From: Algoriphagus sp.
Lineage (GTDB): Bacteria > Bacteroidota > Bacteroidia > Cytophagales > Cyclobacteriaceae
DNA: 64,000 nucleotides
Reading direction: 5' to 3'
NCBI GenBank assembly: GCA_029945945.1
Contig: JAQSDM010000007.1
Span: 62,001-126,000, forward strand
The notes beneath the pieces are model-generated. The model ran no database searches. It was not told the origin of the DNA and saw only the letters and a program-made list of their open reading frames with translations. A program made the position numbers and the translations under genes. Below, one piece after another: positions 8,014 to 17,029 of the stretch (positions are counted from its first letter, which is position 1; each line of letters starts with the position of its first letter).

Positions 8014-8930
8014 GGTTAACCTGCAGGCCTGACAAGGGATCCTGCTTCTTAATCAAATTGGTAATATGTCTTTTGGGCTGGGGTTTATTTGAAGTTTTCT
8101 CCCCTATTTATCTTTATCGGGATTTTTTTCGTCGTCACTTTTTGAAGCCAAAAAGTAACCAAAAACCTTAATGCCTGGTTATTTACTTCAAATAGGCAAA
8201 GCTTTTCATTAGTGGAAGCATCCTTGGCTATTTGATTTTAAACCTGGATCAACCCTAAAAATGGGTGGATTTCTCTCGTTACACCTCGAGAACTAACCCA
8301 TTTTCTTTACGGTTTTGATCTGCGGCTTAAAACCGTAAATCCCCCAAGGCATTACCTAACCCGAAACATTTCAACTCACCGAATGCAGCCGGCTAATTCA
8401 GACATTTTTTATAAAATGATCTTCTGTTAAATAGTGAGAATGGTCAGAATTAAAATCTGCAAGATGAGTAAGGATAACCTGCAGGCCTGACAATGGATCC
8501 TGCTTCTTAATCAAATTGGTAATATGCCTTTTGGGCTGGGGTTTATTTGAAGTTTTCTCCCCTATTTTCTTTATCGGGATTTTTTTCGTCGTCACTTTTT
8601 GAAGCCAAAAAGTAACCAAAAACCTTAATGCCTGGTTATTTACTTCAAATAGGCAAAGCTTTTCATTAGTGGAAGCATCCTTGGCTATTTGATTTTAAAC
8701 CTGGATCAACCCTAAAAATGGGTGGATTTCTCTCGTTACACCTCGAGAACTAACCCATTTTCTTTACGGTTTTGATCTGCGGCTTAAAACCGTAAATCCC
8801 CCAAGGCATTACCTAACCCGAAACAATGCACCTCACCGAATGCAGCCGGCTAATTCAGACATTTTTTATAAAATGATCTTATGTTAAATAGTGAGAATGG
8901 TCAGAATTAAAATCTGCAAGATGAGTAAGG
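8001..8930. repeat. 458-bp tandem duplication of a multi-hairpin element
   Basis: Two nearly identical units (8001-8458 and 8459-8915) lie head to tail. A third copy of the first ~15 bases (gcaagatgagtaagg) follows at 8916-8930. They differ at only a handful of positions, so the event is recent. Each unit contains four stems; in copy 1 these are CTTTTTG-aagc-CAAAAAG (8138-8155), CAAATAG/CTATTTG (8189-8195 with 8228-8234), AAAATGGGT/ACCCATTTT (8258-8266 with 8296-8304) and TTTACGGTTTT/AAAACCGTAAA (8306-8316 with 8329-8339). No coding gene is evident inside. The many stems suggest a structured RNA or a mobile non-coding element. Confidence 0.88.
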
Positions 8931-8944
8931 TAAACCCGCTCCTC

Positions 8945-9390
8945 CAGCTGGCGCGCGCGTGTCGCGCGTGTAACATTCAAAATCCCCATCCTCCTCCCCT
9001 GTTTTTGGCGACAGATTTTTAATGGATTGACGGGCAGACGGCCAAAAAATCTAAATCATAACCCTTCATTTTTACCAAGGGTTGAAACCCCTGGCTACCA
9101 ATCCCACCTTCAGGCTGGCCCCTCGCTAAAAATGTCCCCCGGACATTTTCTTGACGCTCCGTCCTCGAAGGGACATTTCTCGGCGGAAGCATTCGGTGGT
9201 ACGAAAATATTATTGTGGAACGGCGGGGAGGTTGCCGCAGCAGCGAGGGGGCGAGGGGATTGTGCGGTGGAAGCTTTGCTGCGGATTGAATTTTTGGTTC
9301 TTTTGGTTCAAGCCAAAAGAACGAAGAAAGAAGATCGAGGAGAATGGAAATAGCGAATCACAGCTGGCGCACGCGTGTCGCGCTTCGTGG
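8945..9390. repeat. Composite dispersed repeat (inverted copy) flanked by REP-like palindromes
   Basis: GC palindromes of the CTGGCGCGCGC-GTGTCGCGCG type lie at about 8949-8970 and 9364-9385. Between them, read on the minus strand from 9335, are the E-module (9171-9332), a CCAGGGGTTTCAACCCTTGG hairpin region (about 9078-9100) and the TTTTTTGGCCGTC ... GTCGCCAAAAACAG module (about 9000-9050). The same module order occurs on the plus strand at 51262-51600 and 53216-53520. Open frames here (for example 9027-9353) are repeat-derived and not called as genes. Confidence 0.75.
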
Positions 9391-9488
9391 TCCAGCGTTC
9401 GGAGAAGCAGTACAAAAAGCATCTGCCTTCTTGGTAAATCTTCAAATTGATCTGCGTAGTTTAGTCAGGCAAAGGATCTCTCAACCAA

Positions 9489-10368
9489 ATGACGGAAACT
9501 GTTTTACTCTCGATCGCGGTTTTAGTCCGGATTTTTTCGAATCCTATGGGAAACGTCTTTCAGAAGCAGCTTACTTGGAAAGGGAAACCATCCTTTGCTG
9601 GTCAATTTCCTCACTTACCTCCTATTATCGGTCGCTTGTGTCTTGTTCGCCTTCTTTATCCATTGGCCTGTTTTTCCCCGGGAGTTTTGGATTTATTCCA
9701 TTTTAGGAGGGATAGCCGGGGCGCTGGGCAACAGCTTTCTGGTGAAAGCTTTGCAAAAAGGAGACCTCTCAGTTCTTGGTCCGATCAACTCCTATAAATC
9801 ACTTGTCGGGATTTTTGCCGGCGTGATCCTGCTTGGAGAGGTTCCCACCCTTTGGGGATTGTTGGGCGTGGCATTGATCATTTTCGGAAGTTATTTTGTC
9901 CTTGACACCACTCCTGAGCGGTTTTCCTTTGCCCTTTTGAAGAAAGATGAAATCCGGTTTCGCATTTGGGCGATGATCCTGACGGCGATTGAAGCTGTAT
10001 TTGTGAAGAAAGTGATCCTGGCATCCTCCACTCCGATTGCCTTTATCAGTTGGTGTTGCTTTGGGGCTTTGTTTTCATTTGCCCTGCTGTTTATCTACCG
10101 GCTGGATTTGAAAAAAGAAGCCAGGCAAATCGGCTCTATGGATATCCGCAACTATTCCTTACTGGTCGTTTGCATTGGATTGATGCAGTTCACGACCAAT
10201 TATGTTTTTGAACACATGGCCGTCGGATATGCTTTATCGCTTTTTCAGCTTTCGATTATTGTCAGCGTTTTGCTCGGACATAGGATTTTCCAGGAGAAGG
10301 ACATCCGCAAAAAGCTGGTCGGTTCGGCTATTATGATTATTGGCTCGATTGTGCTAATCCTGTTTTAG
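9489..10368 (+). pseudogene. EamA/DMT-family transporter with a frameshift near codon 32
   Basis: An ATG at 9489 opens a frame reading MTETVLLSIAVL then QKQLTWKG. The rest of the protein continues in the next frame from about 9583 (NHPLLVNFLTYLLLS). Dropping one A in GGGAAACC (about 9578-9585) joins the two into a 292-residue protein, the normal size for a ten-helix drug/metabolite transporter. The C-terminal part shows two EamA halves with motifs such as GGIAGALGNSFLVKALQKGD and many hydrophobic helices. If the shift is real, the gene is inactivated, or a shorter product starts at an internal TTG (9595). A base-calling error in a homopolymer is also possible. REP-like palindromes lie on both sides in opposite orientation. 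Confidence 0.75.
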
Positions 10369-10449
10369 TCGCTTAAGGCACACGCAACACGAGAGCGCAA
10401 TCGGAAGTAATATTGGGAAAAGCACACGCGACACGCATGCGTCAGCAAA
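10369..10449. repeat. REP-like palindromes in inverted orientation
   Basis: Read on the minus strand, about 10421-10445 is GCTGACGCATGCGTGTCGCG, matching the plus-strand GCTGGCGCACGCGTGTCGCG at 9363. A weaker copy lies at about 10376-10405. The two sets enclose the EamA gene as an inverted pair. Confidence 0.6.
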
Positions 10450-11031
10450 TCACGAAAGTAAATGAACCAAAAAGGTGCCAATACCCATGACCAAGGCTGC
10501 GATAAAAACTTCGTAGGCACGTCGCAGCAGTTTGTATTTTCTGTTTAGCACCATTCCCTGGTAATACAGTGAAATGGACATTTGTTCCTGGATATGTTCT
10601 TTTGAATCCAAAATCCGCTTGATCTCATCCAGATATTCCTCCATTGAGTAACTGGAACTTACTCCAAAAAACAAAACAGATGATTTGGGCTTTTCTGCTG
10701 CCGGATCGACCTTAGTCTTTCCCATGATTTTGGGCTTAGCTGCCTGCACGGCAAGAATGGTAGAAAAAAGTCCGGTTGCCAGAAAAATCAAAACCGGAAT
10801 GAATACCAGAGGATTTTGAACTTCGATTTGGTTAGAAACGGTACCATAGCCGATTAGGGCAATCGTCGAAGAGATCAACAGGGCATTGATACTGATGATG
10901 ATGTTAGCCTTGTTGTCTGCAATTTGAAGGAGATTGCAATTGTTTTTGAACGTGACTCTGTAAAAGGTTTGTCTTTCCCTTTCTGTTTTGTCTTTGTCTT
11001 TATCTTTCTTCGTCGTAATTGTTACATCCAT
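10450..11031 (-). CDS. DUF5706 / Pycsar-effector-like (PycTM) membrane protein
   Basis: From the ATG at 11031 the protein has 193 residues; an in-frame GTG at 11073 would add 14. After a charged N-terminus rich in Lys and Asp comes the diagnostic IADNKANIIISINALLIS stretch, which leads into TM1. TM2 is PLVFIPVLIFLATGLFST, a roughly 70-residue soluble part contains SSSYSMEEYLDEIKRIL, and a third helix (FIAALVMGIGTFLVHLL) ends the protein. This layout and the D-x-K-A-N motif match the DUF5706/PycTM family, whose characterised members are membrane effectors of Pycsar anti-phage systems gated by cCMP or cUMP. No cyclase gene lies in the window. The closest upstream gene, only 58 bp away on the same strand, encodes a TPR histidine kinase, so the two may be co-transcribed. 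Confidence 0.75.
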   Translation of the reverse strand: MDVTITTKKDKDKDKTERERQTFYRVTFKNNCNLLQIADNKANIIISINALLISSTIALIGYGTVSNQIEVQNPLVFIPVLIFLATGLFSTILAVQAAKPKIMGKTKVDPAAEKPKSSVLFFGVSSSYSMEEYLDEIKRILDSKEHIQEQMSISLYYQGMVLNRKYKLLRRAYEVFIAALVMGIGTFLVHLLS

Positions 11032-11089
11032 TGTATTTGTCTTTTGGAAAATGAATTTACGGAATAATTTCACTCTTCGAAATTTGAAA

Positions 11090-13102
11090 TCATTGCTTTC
11101 TCTGATCTATCGATTCGTTTGGTAACCCATACAAATTCAACAGTTCATCTGATTTTTCACTCAATCGGATGATGAAAGTAGTCCCGGAACCCAGTTCGCT
11201 TTCTACCAGAATTTCGGCACCGATACTTTCTGCAAATTCCTTACAAAGCATCAGGCCAATCCCTGTTCCCGATTCTCCTTCGGTACCCGGTTGGGAATAA
11301 ATTCTATCCGTAAAAAGCTTCGACAAGATCTTAGCTGGCATCCCAAGACCAGAATCCTTGATGTGGAGTTCACCTGCTTTATTGTGATCCAAATACTCAA
11401 CGGATATTTTTCCACCCTCAGGAGTAAATTTGATGGCATTCATCATAATATTCCGAATGATAAAATTGAGACGTTCCCGGTCGGAATTAATTTCCAAATC
11501 AGTTGGAATCGATTGGATCAGTTGCTGATTTTTTTGATGGATAAGAGGTAAGAACAGCTCTGCATTTTCGTTTACCAGGCTTTTAAGGTTGAAATCACTT
11601 AAAATAATTTCATTGGAACCCATCTGGGTTTTTGCCCAAATCAATAAATTATTCAGCATCTGAGAGACGGAATAGGTATCTCGTGCAATCAATGACATGA
11701 TTTCATCAACCTCATCCTTATCGAGCATCTTTCGTTCCCAAAGGTCTATTGTGCCTCGCAAAGAGGAAAATGGCACCCGTAAATCATGTGAAATGACAGA
11801 GAAAATTTTGTCCCGGAATTTATTGGCCTGGCTGAGAGCCTGATTTGTTAGATGGAGGTGATCTGCCTGGGACTGAATTTGGTTGTTTTGGCTTGTCACC
11901 AAGTCGTGGGCTTCTTTCAATTCCTGATTGGCCAATTTAACTTTTCGGTGATTATTTCTCTGAATCAAAACCATCCCGATAAAAAACAATAATAGAAGAA
12001 AACTCCCAAACAGCAATTCATTTCTTCTCCTAAGGGAAAGGTCCATAAATTCCTGTTCATCAATAAGTTGTTGATTTTTAAGTTCCTTTTTTTCAGTTTC
12101 GTATTGAATCAGAAGTTCGTCTCTGTTTTTTTGTCGGGTTTCATTAAATAGTGCTTCATCACTGGCTTTCTTAATAACCAAATATTCATAGGCTTTTTTA
12201 TAATCATCTTGAGCCAGAGATGCTTGGATTAGCTTTTCGGAAATAGCTGAGATGTAAAACTTGGAATCCATTTTTTGGGCAATTTCAAAGGCCTGCATTC
12301 CAAAACTCATGGCCTTTGCGCCATCATTAATTTTCACAAAATAGGTCGAAAGCTCACCAAGGACATTCATTTTGTTTTCCAAGTCCTTACTCGATTCTGA
12401 TATTGCCAGAGCTCGGGTCAAAAATGAATACCCATTTTGATAGTCACCTTTCTCAATTGCCAATTCACCGAGTTGGGTAAGCGTGGTAACCGAGCCTGAA
12501 TCGTCTTTTAATTGAACTTTAATCGAGAGAGACTTCTGGAGGTAATCCATCGCCAAATCATAATCCTCCTGCTGGTCATCGCTTCTCCATCGATCCCGAT
12601 GATAGCTTCCAAGATTATTGTAAAGCAAACCCTGCCCTTTCAGATTATTGATTTTCAAGGCAAAAGCAAGAGCCTTTCTGTACAGATCCGCGGCTATGTC
12701 CAACTCCCCGGATCGATAATGAATGTTACCAAGATTGAGATTGGACTCCAGCATTCCGAGGGTATCGTTCAGACCTTCCCTTATTTTCAAAGCTTCCAGA
12801 TGCGATTTGAGTGCAGCTTCATAGTCTGATTTGATCAAATTGGCCACACCCATGATATTGAGTGCATTGCCTTTCATTTTCATGGTTCCCGATTTATCTG
12901 CCAAATCAATCGAGTTTTCTGCGTAAAGAATGGCGCTATCCTGATCGAAAGGATAGTAATGCCTGCTCAAATTATAATAAAGGGAGGCTTTGAGGGAGTC
13001 GTCTTTGGTTTCGGAAATCGCTTTTCGAAGACTGTCCGGTATTGATTGTTGGGGGGAAACAAACGACATGGTCGTCCAAAGGATCAAAAAAACGGTAATC
13101 AT
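11090..13102 (-). CDS. TPR-repeat sensor histidine kinase
   Basis: The 670-residue protein has an N-terminal signal or anchor (about 1-17) and then roughly 280 residues of tetratricopeptide repeats (for example ALKSHLEALKIREGLND, AADLYRKALAFALKINN). A helical linker, one TM helix (about 361-379) and a cytoplasmic coiled coil follow. The kinase core has the H-box SHDLRVPFSSL (phospho-acceptor His439), N-box MMNAIKFTP (Asn555), G1 IKDSGLGMP and G2 GTGIGLMLC, so it looks catalytically complete. No receiver domain is fused and no response regulator is adjacent, so its partner is unknown. Periplasmic-TPR kinases of this type are common in Bacteroidota. It precedes the DUF5706 gene by 58 bp. Confidence 0.9.
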   Translation of the reverse strand: MITVFLILWTTMSFVSPQQSIPDSLRKAISETKDDSLKASLYYNLSRHYYPFDQDSAILYAENSIDLADKSGTMKMKGNALNIMGVANLIKSDYEAALKSHLEALKIREGLNDTLGMLESNLNLGNIHYRSGELDIAADLYRKALAFALKINNLKGQGLLYNNLGSYHRDRWRSDDQQEDYDLAMDYLQKSLSIKVQLKDDSGSVTTLTQLGELAIEKGDYQNGYSFLTRALAISESSKDLENKMNVLGELSTYFVKINDGAKAMSFGMQAFEIAQKMDSKFYISAISEKLIQASLAQDDYKKAYEYLVIKKASDEALFNETRQKNRDELLIQYETEKKELKNQQLIDEQEFMDLSLRRRNELLFGSFLLLLFFIGMVLIQRNNHRKVKLANQELKEAHDLVTSQNNQIQSQADHLHLTNQALSQANKFRDKIFSVISHDLRVPFSSLRGTIDLWERKMLDKDEVDEIMSLIARDTYSVSQMLNNLLIWAKTQMGSNEIILSDFNLKSLVNENAELFLPLIHQKNQQLIQSIPTDLEINSDRERLNFIIRNIMMNAIKFTPEGGKISVEYLDHNKAGELHIKDSGLGMPAKILSKLFTDRIYSQPGTEGESGTGIGLMLCKEFAESIGAEILVESELGSGTTFIIRLSEKSDELLNLYGLPNESIDQRKQ

Positions 13103-13271
13103 AGGTTTGGTTTAGTCAATTTGAGAAAAGAAACACACTCCTAGAATGGGCCGATCGAAGGCGGGTAAATATGTGTTTAAAAAACCGGTTTCCAAGGGAA
13201 AAATGGGAGGAACGGCTTTTCTTAGTTGTAGAATTATAAATTTCTGAGATTCATTTCTATTTGACCCAAAA

Positions 13272-15446
13272 TCAAAGAACCAGCAATCCATGCTCTCTGA
13301 GTATCTCCCAAACCTCGGAATCGGTCAGCTCATCAAACTCTCCAAATTCGGCCTCGTAGCTTTCCCTGATTTGTTTAATTGTTTTCAGAGGTTCGGTATA
13401 GGCAACAGTTGCCAAAAATCCGGACACCCATTTCCCAAGTTCCAGAGGCAACTCCATCGCGAAATCTTCCTTTTTGCCGGAAAACACCAACTCAGATAAA
13501 TCATCTTCTTCCATACTAATCAATTCCGGCTGCGCTCCGATCCAAATGATCCGCTGATGATCTTTGTACGCAATCGCCGGTTCGTTTTGAATCTGCTGAC
13601 TGATGAATTTCTTCGAAATGGTAGTAGCCGGCACCTTGGTTTCAAACCATTCCTTCAGAGGAATCTCGAAGCCAACGCCATGCATATAATTGAAAAGTGA
13701 TTTCCGGAGTCCTTCGGAAAAAAGAGCATGATCCACTCCTGCTGTATCTACAAAATCCAATTCGTTATTGGCGAAAGTTCCTTCGCCAGCCCCAACTCTT
13801 TTCACTCCAAAAGCTGCCGGATCCAATCCAACCGGACTATGTGCTGTCATGGCAAACCGGTGCCAAAAGCCTGACTGCAGCACACCTGCTTCGAATAATT
13901 GACGAACCATCTCCAGCGAATCGATCGTTTCCTGGGTCGTTTGAGTCGGAAAACCATACATCAGATAGGCATGAACCATGATCCCTGCCTGTGTGAAATG
14001 ATTGGTGACCTGAGCAACTTGCGCAACAGTCACCCCCTTTTTGATCAAAGCAAGCAATCGATCCGATGCAACTTCCAGACCGCCCGAAACAGCGATGCAA
14101 CCCGAAGCACGAAGAAGCCGGCAGAGGTCAGCGGTGAAACTGCTTTCGAAACGGATATTCGTCCACCAGACGACAGTAATTCCCCGACGGATGATCTCGA
14201 TCGCCAGGTCGCGCATGAGTGCCGGTGGTGCCGCCTCATCTACGAAGTGAAAACCGTTGTCGCCGGTTTGCGCCATGATCTCTTCGATCCGGTCGCAGAG
14301 AATGGAAGCGTTGATGGGTTCGTATCGACCGATGTAATCCAGCGACACATCACAAAAAGTACATTTCCCCCAATAGCACCCATGTGCCAGGGTGAGTTTA
14401 TTCCATCGCCCATCGCTCCAAAGCCGGTGCATGGGATTGGCGATCTCGATTACAGAGAGATAATCCTGAAGTTTCAGATCGCTGTAATCCGGCGTACCCA
14501 CTTCGCGCTGAGGCACATCTTTAACGGCAGAATTATTCAGGAACTTGACCGTCCCGTCGATTCGGACAAAGGTTCGTTTCAATTCGGAGATCGGTACTTT
14601 TCCATCCAGATGATCGAGCAACAGTCGGATTGGTGCTTCCCCGTCATCCAGTACAATGAAATCAATGTAGTCAAAAACCCGTGGCTCTTTCAGCGATCGG
14701 AGTTCGGTATTTGGGTAGCCTCCACCCATCCAGACACTGATCTCAGGATGATGTTTTTTGATGTATTGTCCGCATTTGAAAGCTCCGTAGAGATTGCCTG
14801 GAAAAGGGACCGAAAAGGCAATAGACGTTGGCTGATACCTTTTGATTTTCTCCTCAAGCAATCCCAGCAAAATATCGTCAATGAGACCATCGGGTTGCTG
14901 CAAGGCTTCATTCATTTCGTCAAAAGTTGAAGCTGACATGCCCAATCGCTCGGCATATCGGCTAAAACCAAAATGCGGATCAATCACTTCTGTGATCAAA
15001 TCGCCGATGTCCTCCAGATACAAAGTCGCAAAATAGCGAGCCTTATCCCTCACTCCCAGGGTACCAAAAGCCCATTCCAGATCATCAATTTGCTCAAAAC
15101 GACTAGCCTCAGGCAGGTAATCTCCCTGGGAAATAGTGTATGCAAGTGTTGGATTTTTATCCTGAAGAAAAGCAATCACCGGATCTATCGTCTGCAGGTA
15201 ATTGGCTTTCAACCGAACAATCCTCGCTGAATTATCAGACAGATCTGTGATTTCAGGATCAATACTATCGAAGACATTGGTCAAACCAGTCTTGGAAAAA
15301 AGCCTGAGAATCACCTCAATTCCCAAATCCGCCTGATTGGATTCAACACCCAATGTTTTGAGAAAACCTTTCAGATAGGCCGTCGCCGGATAAGGAGTAT
15401 TGAGCTGGGCAAACGGAGGAGTGATGAAAAGTACTTTTGAGGCCAA
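13272..15446 (-). CDS. B12-binding-domain radical SAM protein
   Basis: The 724-residue protein has an N-terminal region starting KVLFITPPFAQLNTPYP that resembles a cobalamin-binding Rossmann domain. It lacks a clear D-x-H-x2-G motif, so any cobalamin would bind without the usual His ligand. The radical SAM core contains GCYWGKCTFCDVS, with the 4Fe-4S cysteines C357, C361 and C364 in CxxxCxxC spacing. It continues with VVWWTNIRFES and SGGLEVASDRLL barrel strands. About 150 C-terminal residues have no motif I recognise. Such enzymes methylate or rearrange unactivated carbons or modify peptides. No small precursor peptide or maturation partner is nearby, so the substrate is open. Confidence 0.85.
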   Translation of the reverse strand: MASKVLFITPPFAQLNTPYPATAYLKGFLKTLGVESNQADLGIEVILRLFSKTGLTNVFDSIDPEITDLSDNSARIVRLKANYLQTIDPVIAFLQDKNPTLAYTISQGDYLPEASRFEQIDDLEWAFGTLGVRDKARYFATLYLEDIGDLITEVIDPHFGFSRYAERLGMSASTFDEMNEALQQPDGLIDDILLGLLEEKIKRYQPTSIAFSVPFPGNLYGAFKCGQYIKKHHPEISVWMGGGYPNTELRSLKEPRVFDYIDFIVLDDGEAPIRLLLDHLDGKVPISELKRTFVRIDGTVKFLNNSAVKDVPQREVGTPDYSDLKLQDYLSVIEIANPMHRLWSDGRWNKLTLAHGCYWGKCTFCDVSLDYIGRYEPINASILCDRIEEIMAQTGDNGFHFVDEAAPPALMRDLAIEIIRRGITVVWWTNIRFESSFTADLCRLLRASGCIAVSGGLEVASDRLLALIKKGVTVAQVAQVTNHFTQAGIMVHAYLMYGFPTQTTQETIDSLEMVRQLFEAGVLQSGFWHRFAMTAHSPVGLDPAAFGVKRVGAGEGTFANNELDFVDTAGVDHALFSEGLRKSLFNYMHGVGFEIPLKEWFETKVPATTISKKFISQQIQNEPAIAYKDHQRIIWIGAQPELISMEEDDLSELVFSGKKEDFAMELPLELGKWVSGFLATVAYTEPLKTIKQIRESYEAEFGEFDELTDSEVWEILREHGLLVL

Positions 15447-15919
15447 AATCTGTCTTGAATGTTAAGTCTCAAAGTTCGTAAAGAAATGGGGAAAGGCAAT
15501 CCAGTGATCAGTATTCAGTGTTCAGTATTCAGTGATCAGTGATCAGTTTTATCCTGATGTCGGTTTGTGCTACTGATTACTGTGACTTTAGGCTGAGACT
15601 CAATACTGCACTGAGACTGGAACTGAACACTGCGACTGATCACTGCGACTGATCACTGCTTCCCTACTTCCAACCTCCTTACTTCCCACTCCCACACGTC
15701 CCGCTTCCCTACTTCCAACCTCCAGATGTCCTTTTTTTTATTTCACCCCTCAAAATTAAACCACCAACGGCTACGGCGAGTCTAAACAAAATCAGGATAT
15801 TAGAGAGTAAACTGGATCGGCCTGATCTTTTGACAAAACCGGATTCAACAATTTAGTCGGGAAGCTCGTTGACCTGATTTCCAATGCATGAATTAACACT
15901 AACAAACCATAAAACAACC
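15447..15919. repeat. Palindromically arranged CAGTGATCAGT repeat array
   Basis: About 15503-15546 carries CAGTGATCAGTATTCAGTG-type units. About 15585-15660 carries the opposite sense (ACTGAACACTGCGACTGATC, then GACTGATCACTG). The two arms can pair into a long imperfect stem. CTTCCCTACTTCCAACCTCC units follow at 15660-15730. A homologous array is at 26565-26800. The segment 15788-15804 equals 2261-2277. No gene is seen. Confidence 0.75.
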
Positions 15920-16810
15920 ATGAACGAATTAAGAAAAGAAGACATCCCTCAGGAAGTATTTGACCTCTACGATTATTATTGCCACAACAAGCTGGACAGA
16001 AGACAATTCATGGAAAAGCTCTCCCTGTATGCGGTGGGAGGTGTAACTGTGGCAGCCCTCATGGGTGCAATGATGCCCAACTATGTGGACTCCATCACGA
16101 TCAAACCAGGTGATTCGAGACTGAGTTCCGAGTACATTATGTATGATTCTCCGAAAGGCGGAGGAAGTATTAAAGGCCTTCTTTCTATTCCTTCGGAAGG
16201 AAAAGGTAAGTTTCCGGGCGTTGTTGTAGTTCACGAAAACAGAGGTTTGAATCCATACATTGAAGATGTAGGACGAAGAGCAGGGGTAGCCGGATTTATT
16301 TCCCTGGCACCAGATGCCCTGACTCCCTTAGGCGGCTATCCAGGAAATGACGATGACGGCCGAACCATGCAGCAAAAAAGAACCCGGGAGGAAATGTTGG
16401 AAGATTTCATCGCTGCTTATGAATACCTCATGAAACATCCTGATTGTAATGGAAAAGTTGGAGTGGTAGGCTTTTGCTTTGGAGGATGGATTGCCAATAT
16501 GATGGCTGTTCGACTTCCTGAATTGGGTGCCGCGGTACCATTCTACGGCGGGCAACCGACTGCTGAAGAAGCTGCAAAAATCAAAGCTCCGCTGATGATT
16601 CAATATGCTGAACTCGACGAGCGGGTAAATGCAGGATGGCCGGCTTATGAGGAAGTTTTGAAGGCAAATGGCGTCGAATATCAAATGCATATGTACCCTG
16701 GAGTCAACCATGGGTTCCATAATAATACCACCCCGAGATACGACGAAGCAGCAGCTACACTTGCCTGGGATCGAACAATCGCCTTCTTCAAAGAGAAACT
16801 TAAAGGCTAA
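15920..16810 (+). CDS. Dienelactone hydrolase family protein with Tat-like signal (YghX-like)
   Basis: The ATG at 15920 gives 296 residues and matches the family opening (a DIPQEVFDLYDYYCHNKL stretch); an ATG at 15884 would add 12 residues of no family resemblance. A twin-arginine-like signal follows (DRRQFMEKLSLYAVGG, Arg27-Arg28, then a hydrophobic segment), suggesting folded export or membrane attachment. The dienelactone hydrolase core has GVVVVHENRGL with the conserved Glu and the triad Cys186 (GFCFGG), Asp233 (ELDERV) and His264 (NHGFHNN). It probably hydrolyses lactones or activated esters. A terminator follows closely, so it is a single-gene unit. Confidence 0.88.
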   Translation: MNELRKEDIPQEVFDLYDYYCHNKLDRRQFMEKLSLYAVGGVTVAALMGAMMPNYVDSITIKPGDSRLSSEYIMYDSPKGGGSIKGLLSIPSEGKGKFPGVVVVHENRGLNPYIEDVGRRAGVAGFISLAPDALTPLGGYPGNDDDGRTMQQKRTREEMLEDFIAAYEYLMKHPDCNGKVGVVGFCFGGWIANMMAVRLPELGAAVPFYGGQPTAEEAAKIKAPLMIQYAELDERVNAGWPAYEEVLKANGVEYQMHMYPGVNHGFHNNTTPRYDEAAATLAWDRTIAFFKEKLKG

Positions 16811-16837
16811 GGAAATTTAAAAAGATGATTTAGAAAG

Positions 16838-16871
16838 CAGGGAGATCCAATGGGTTTCCCTGTTTTTTTTG
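16838..16871 (+). terminator. Terminator after the dienelactone hydrolase gene
   Basis: A CAGGGAGA...TTTCCCTG stem-loop is followed by eight T and starts 28 bases after the stop codon. Confidence 0.75.
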
Positions 16872-17029
16872 AAGGTTCTGATTGGTGGTTTTGGTTTGTC
16901 TTCCGGTTGATCATTCAAAACATCTGAAAGCAGATCCCGTGTTTTACCGAATCATGTGACCAAAAGACTGATTGAATTCACCTATTTTAGAATTGGCCAA
17001 AGACATTTAACCTCCATCCAACCCTTTTT

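Noticed and set aside
9027..9450. Open frames encoding LWNGGEVAAAARG-type and FWFKPKE-type peptides
   Set aside because: They are generated by copies of the dispersed E-module and lack independent coding support.
10450..11031. Complete Pycsar anti-phage system
   Set aside because: Only an effector-like protein is present; no uridylate/cytidylate cyclase gene is in the window.
13899..14930. 343-codon plus-strand open frame
   Set aside because: It lies entirely over the radical SAM gene on the other strand and has no family features; shadow frame.
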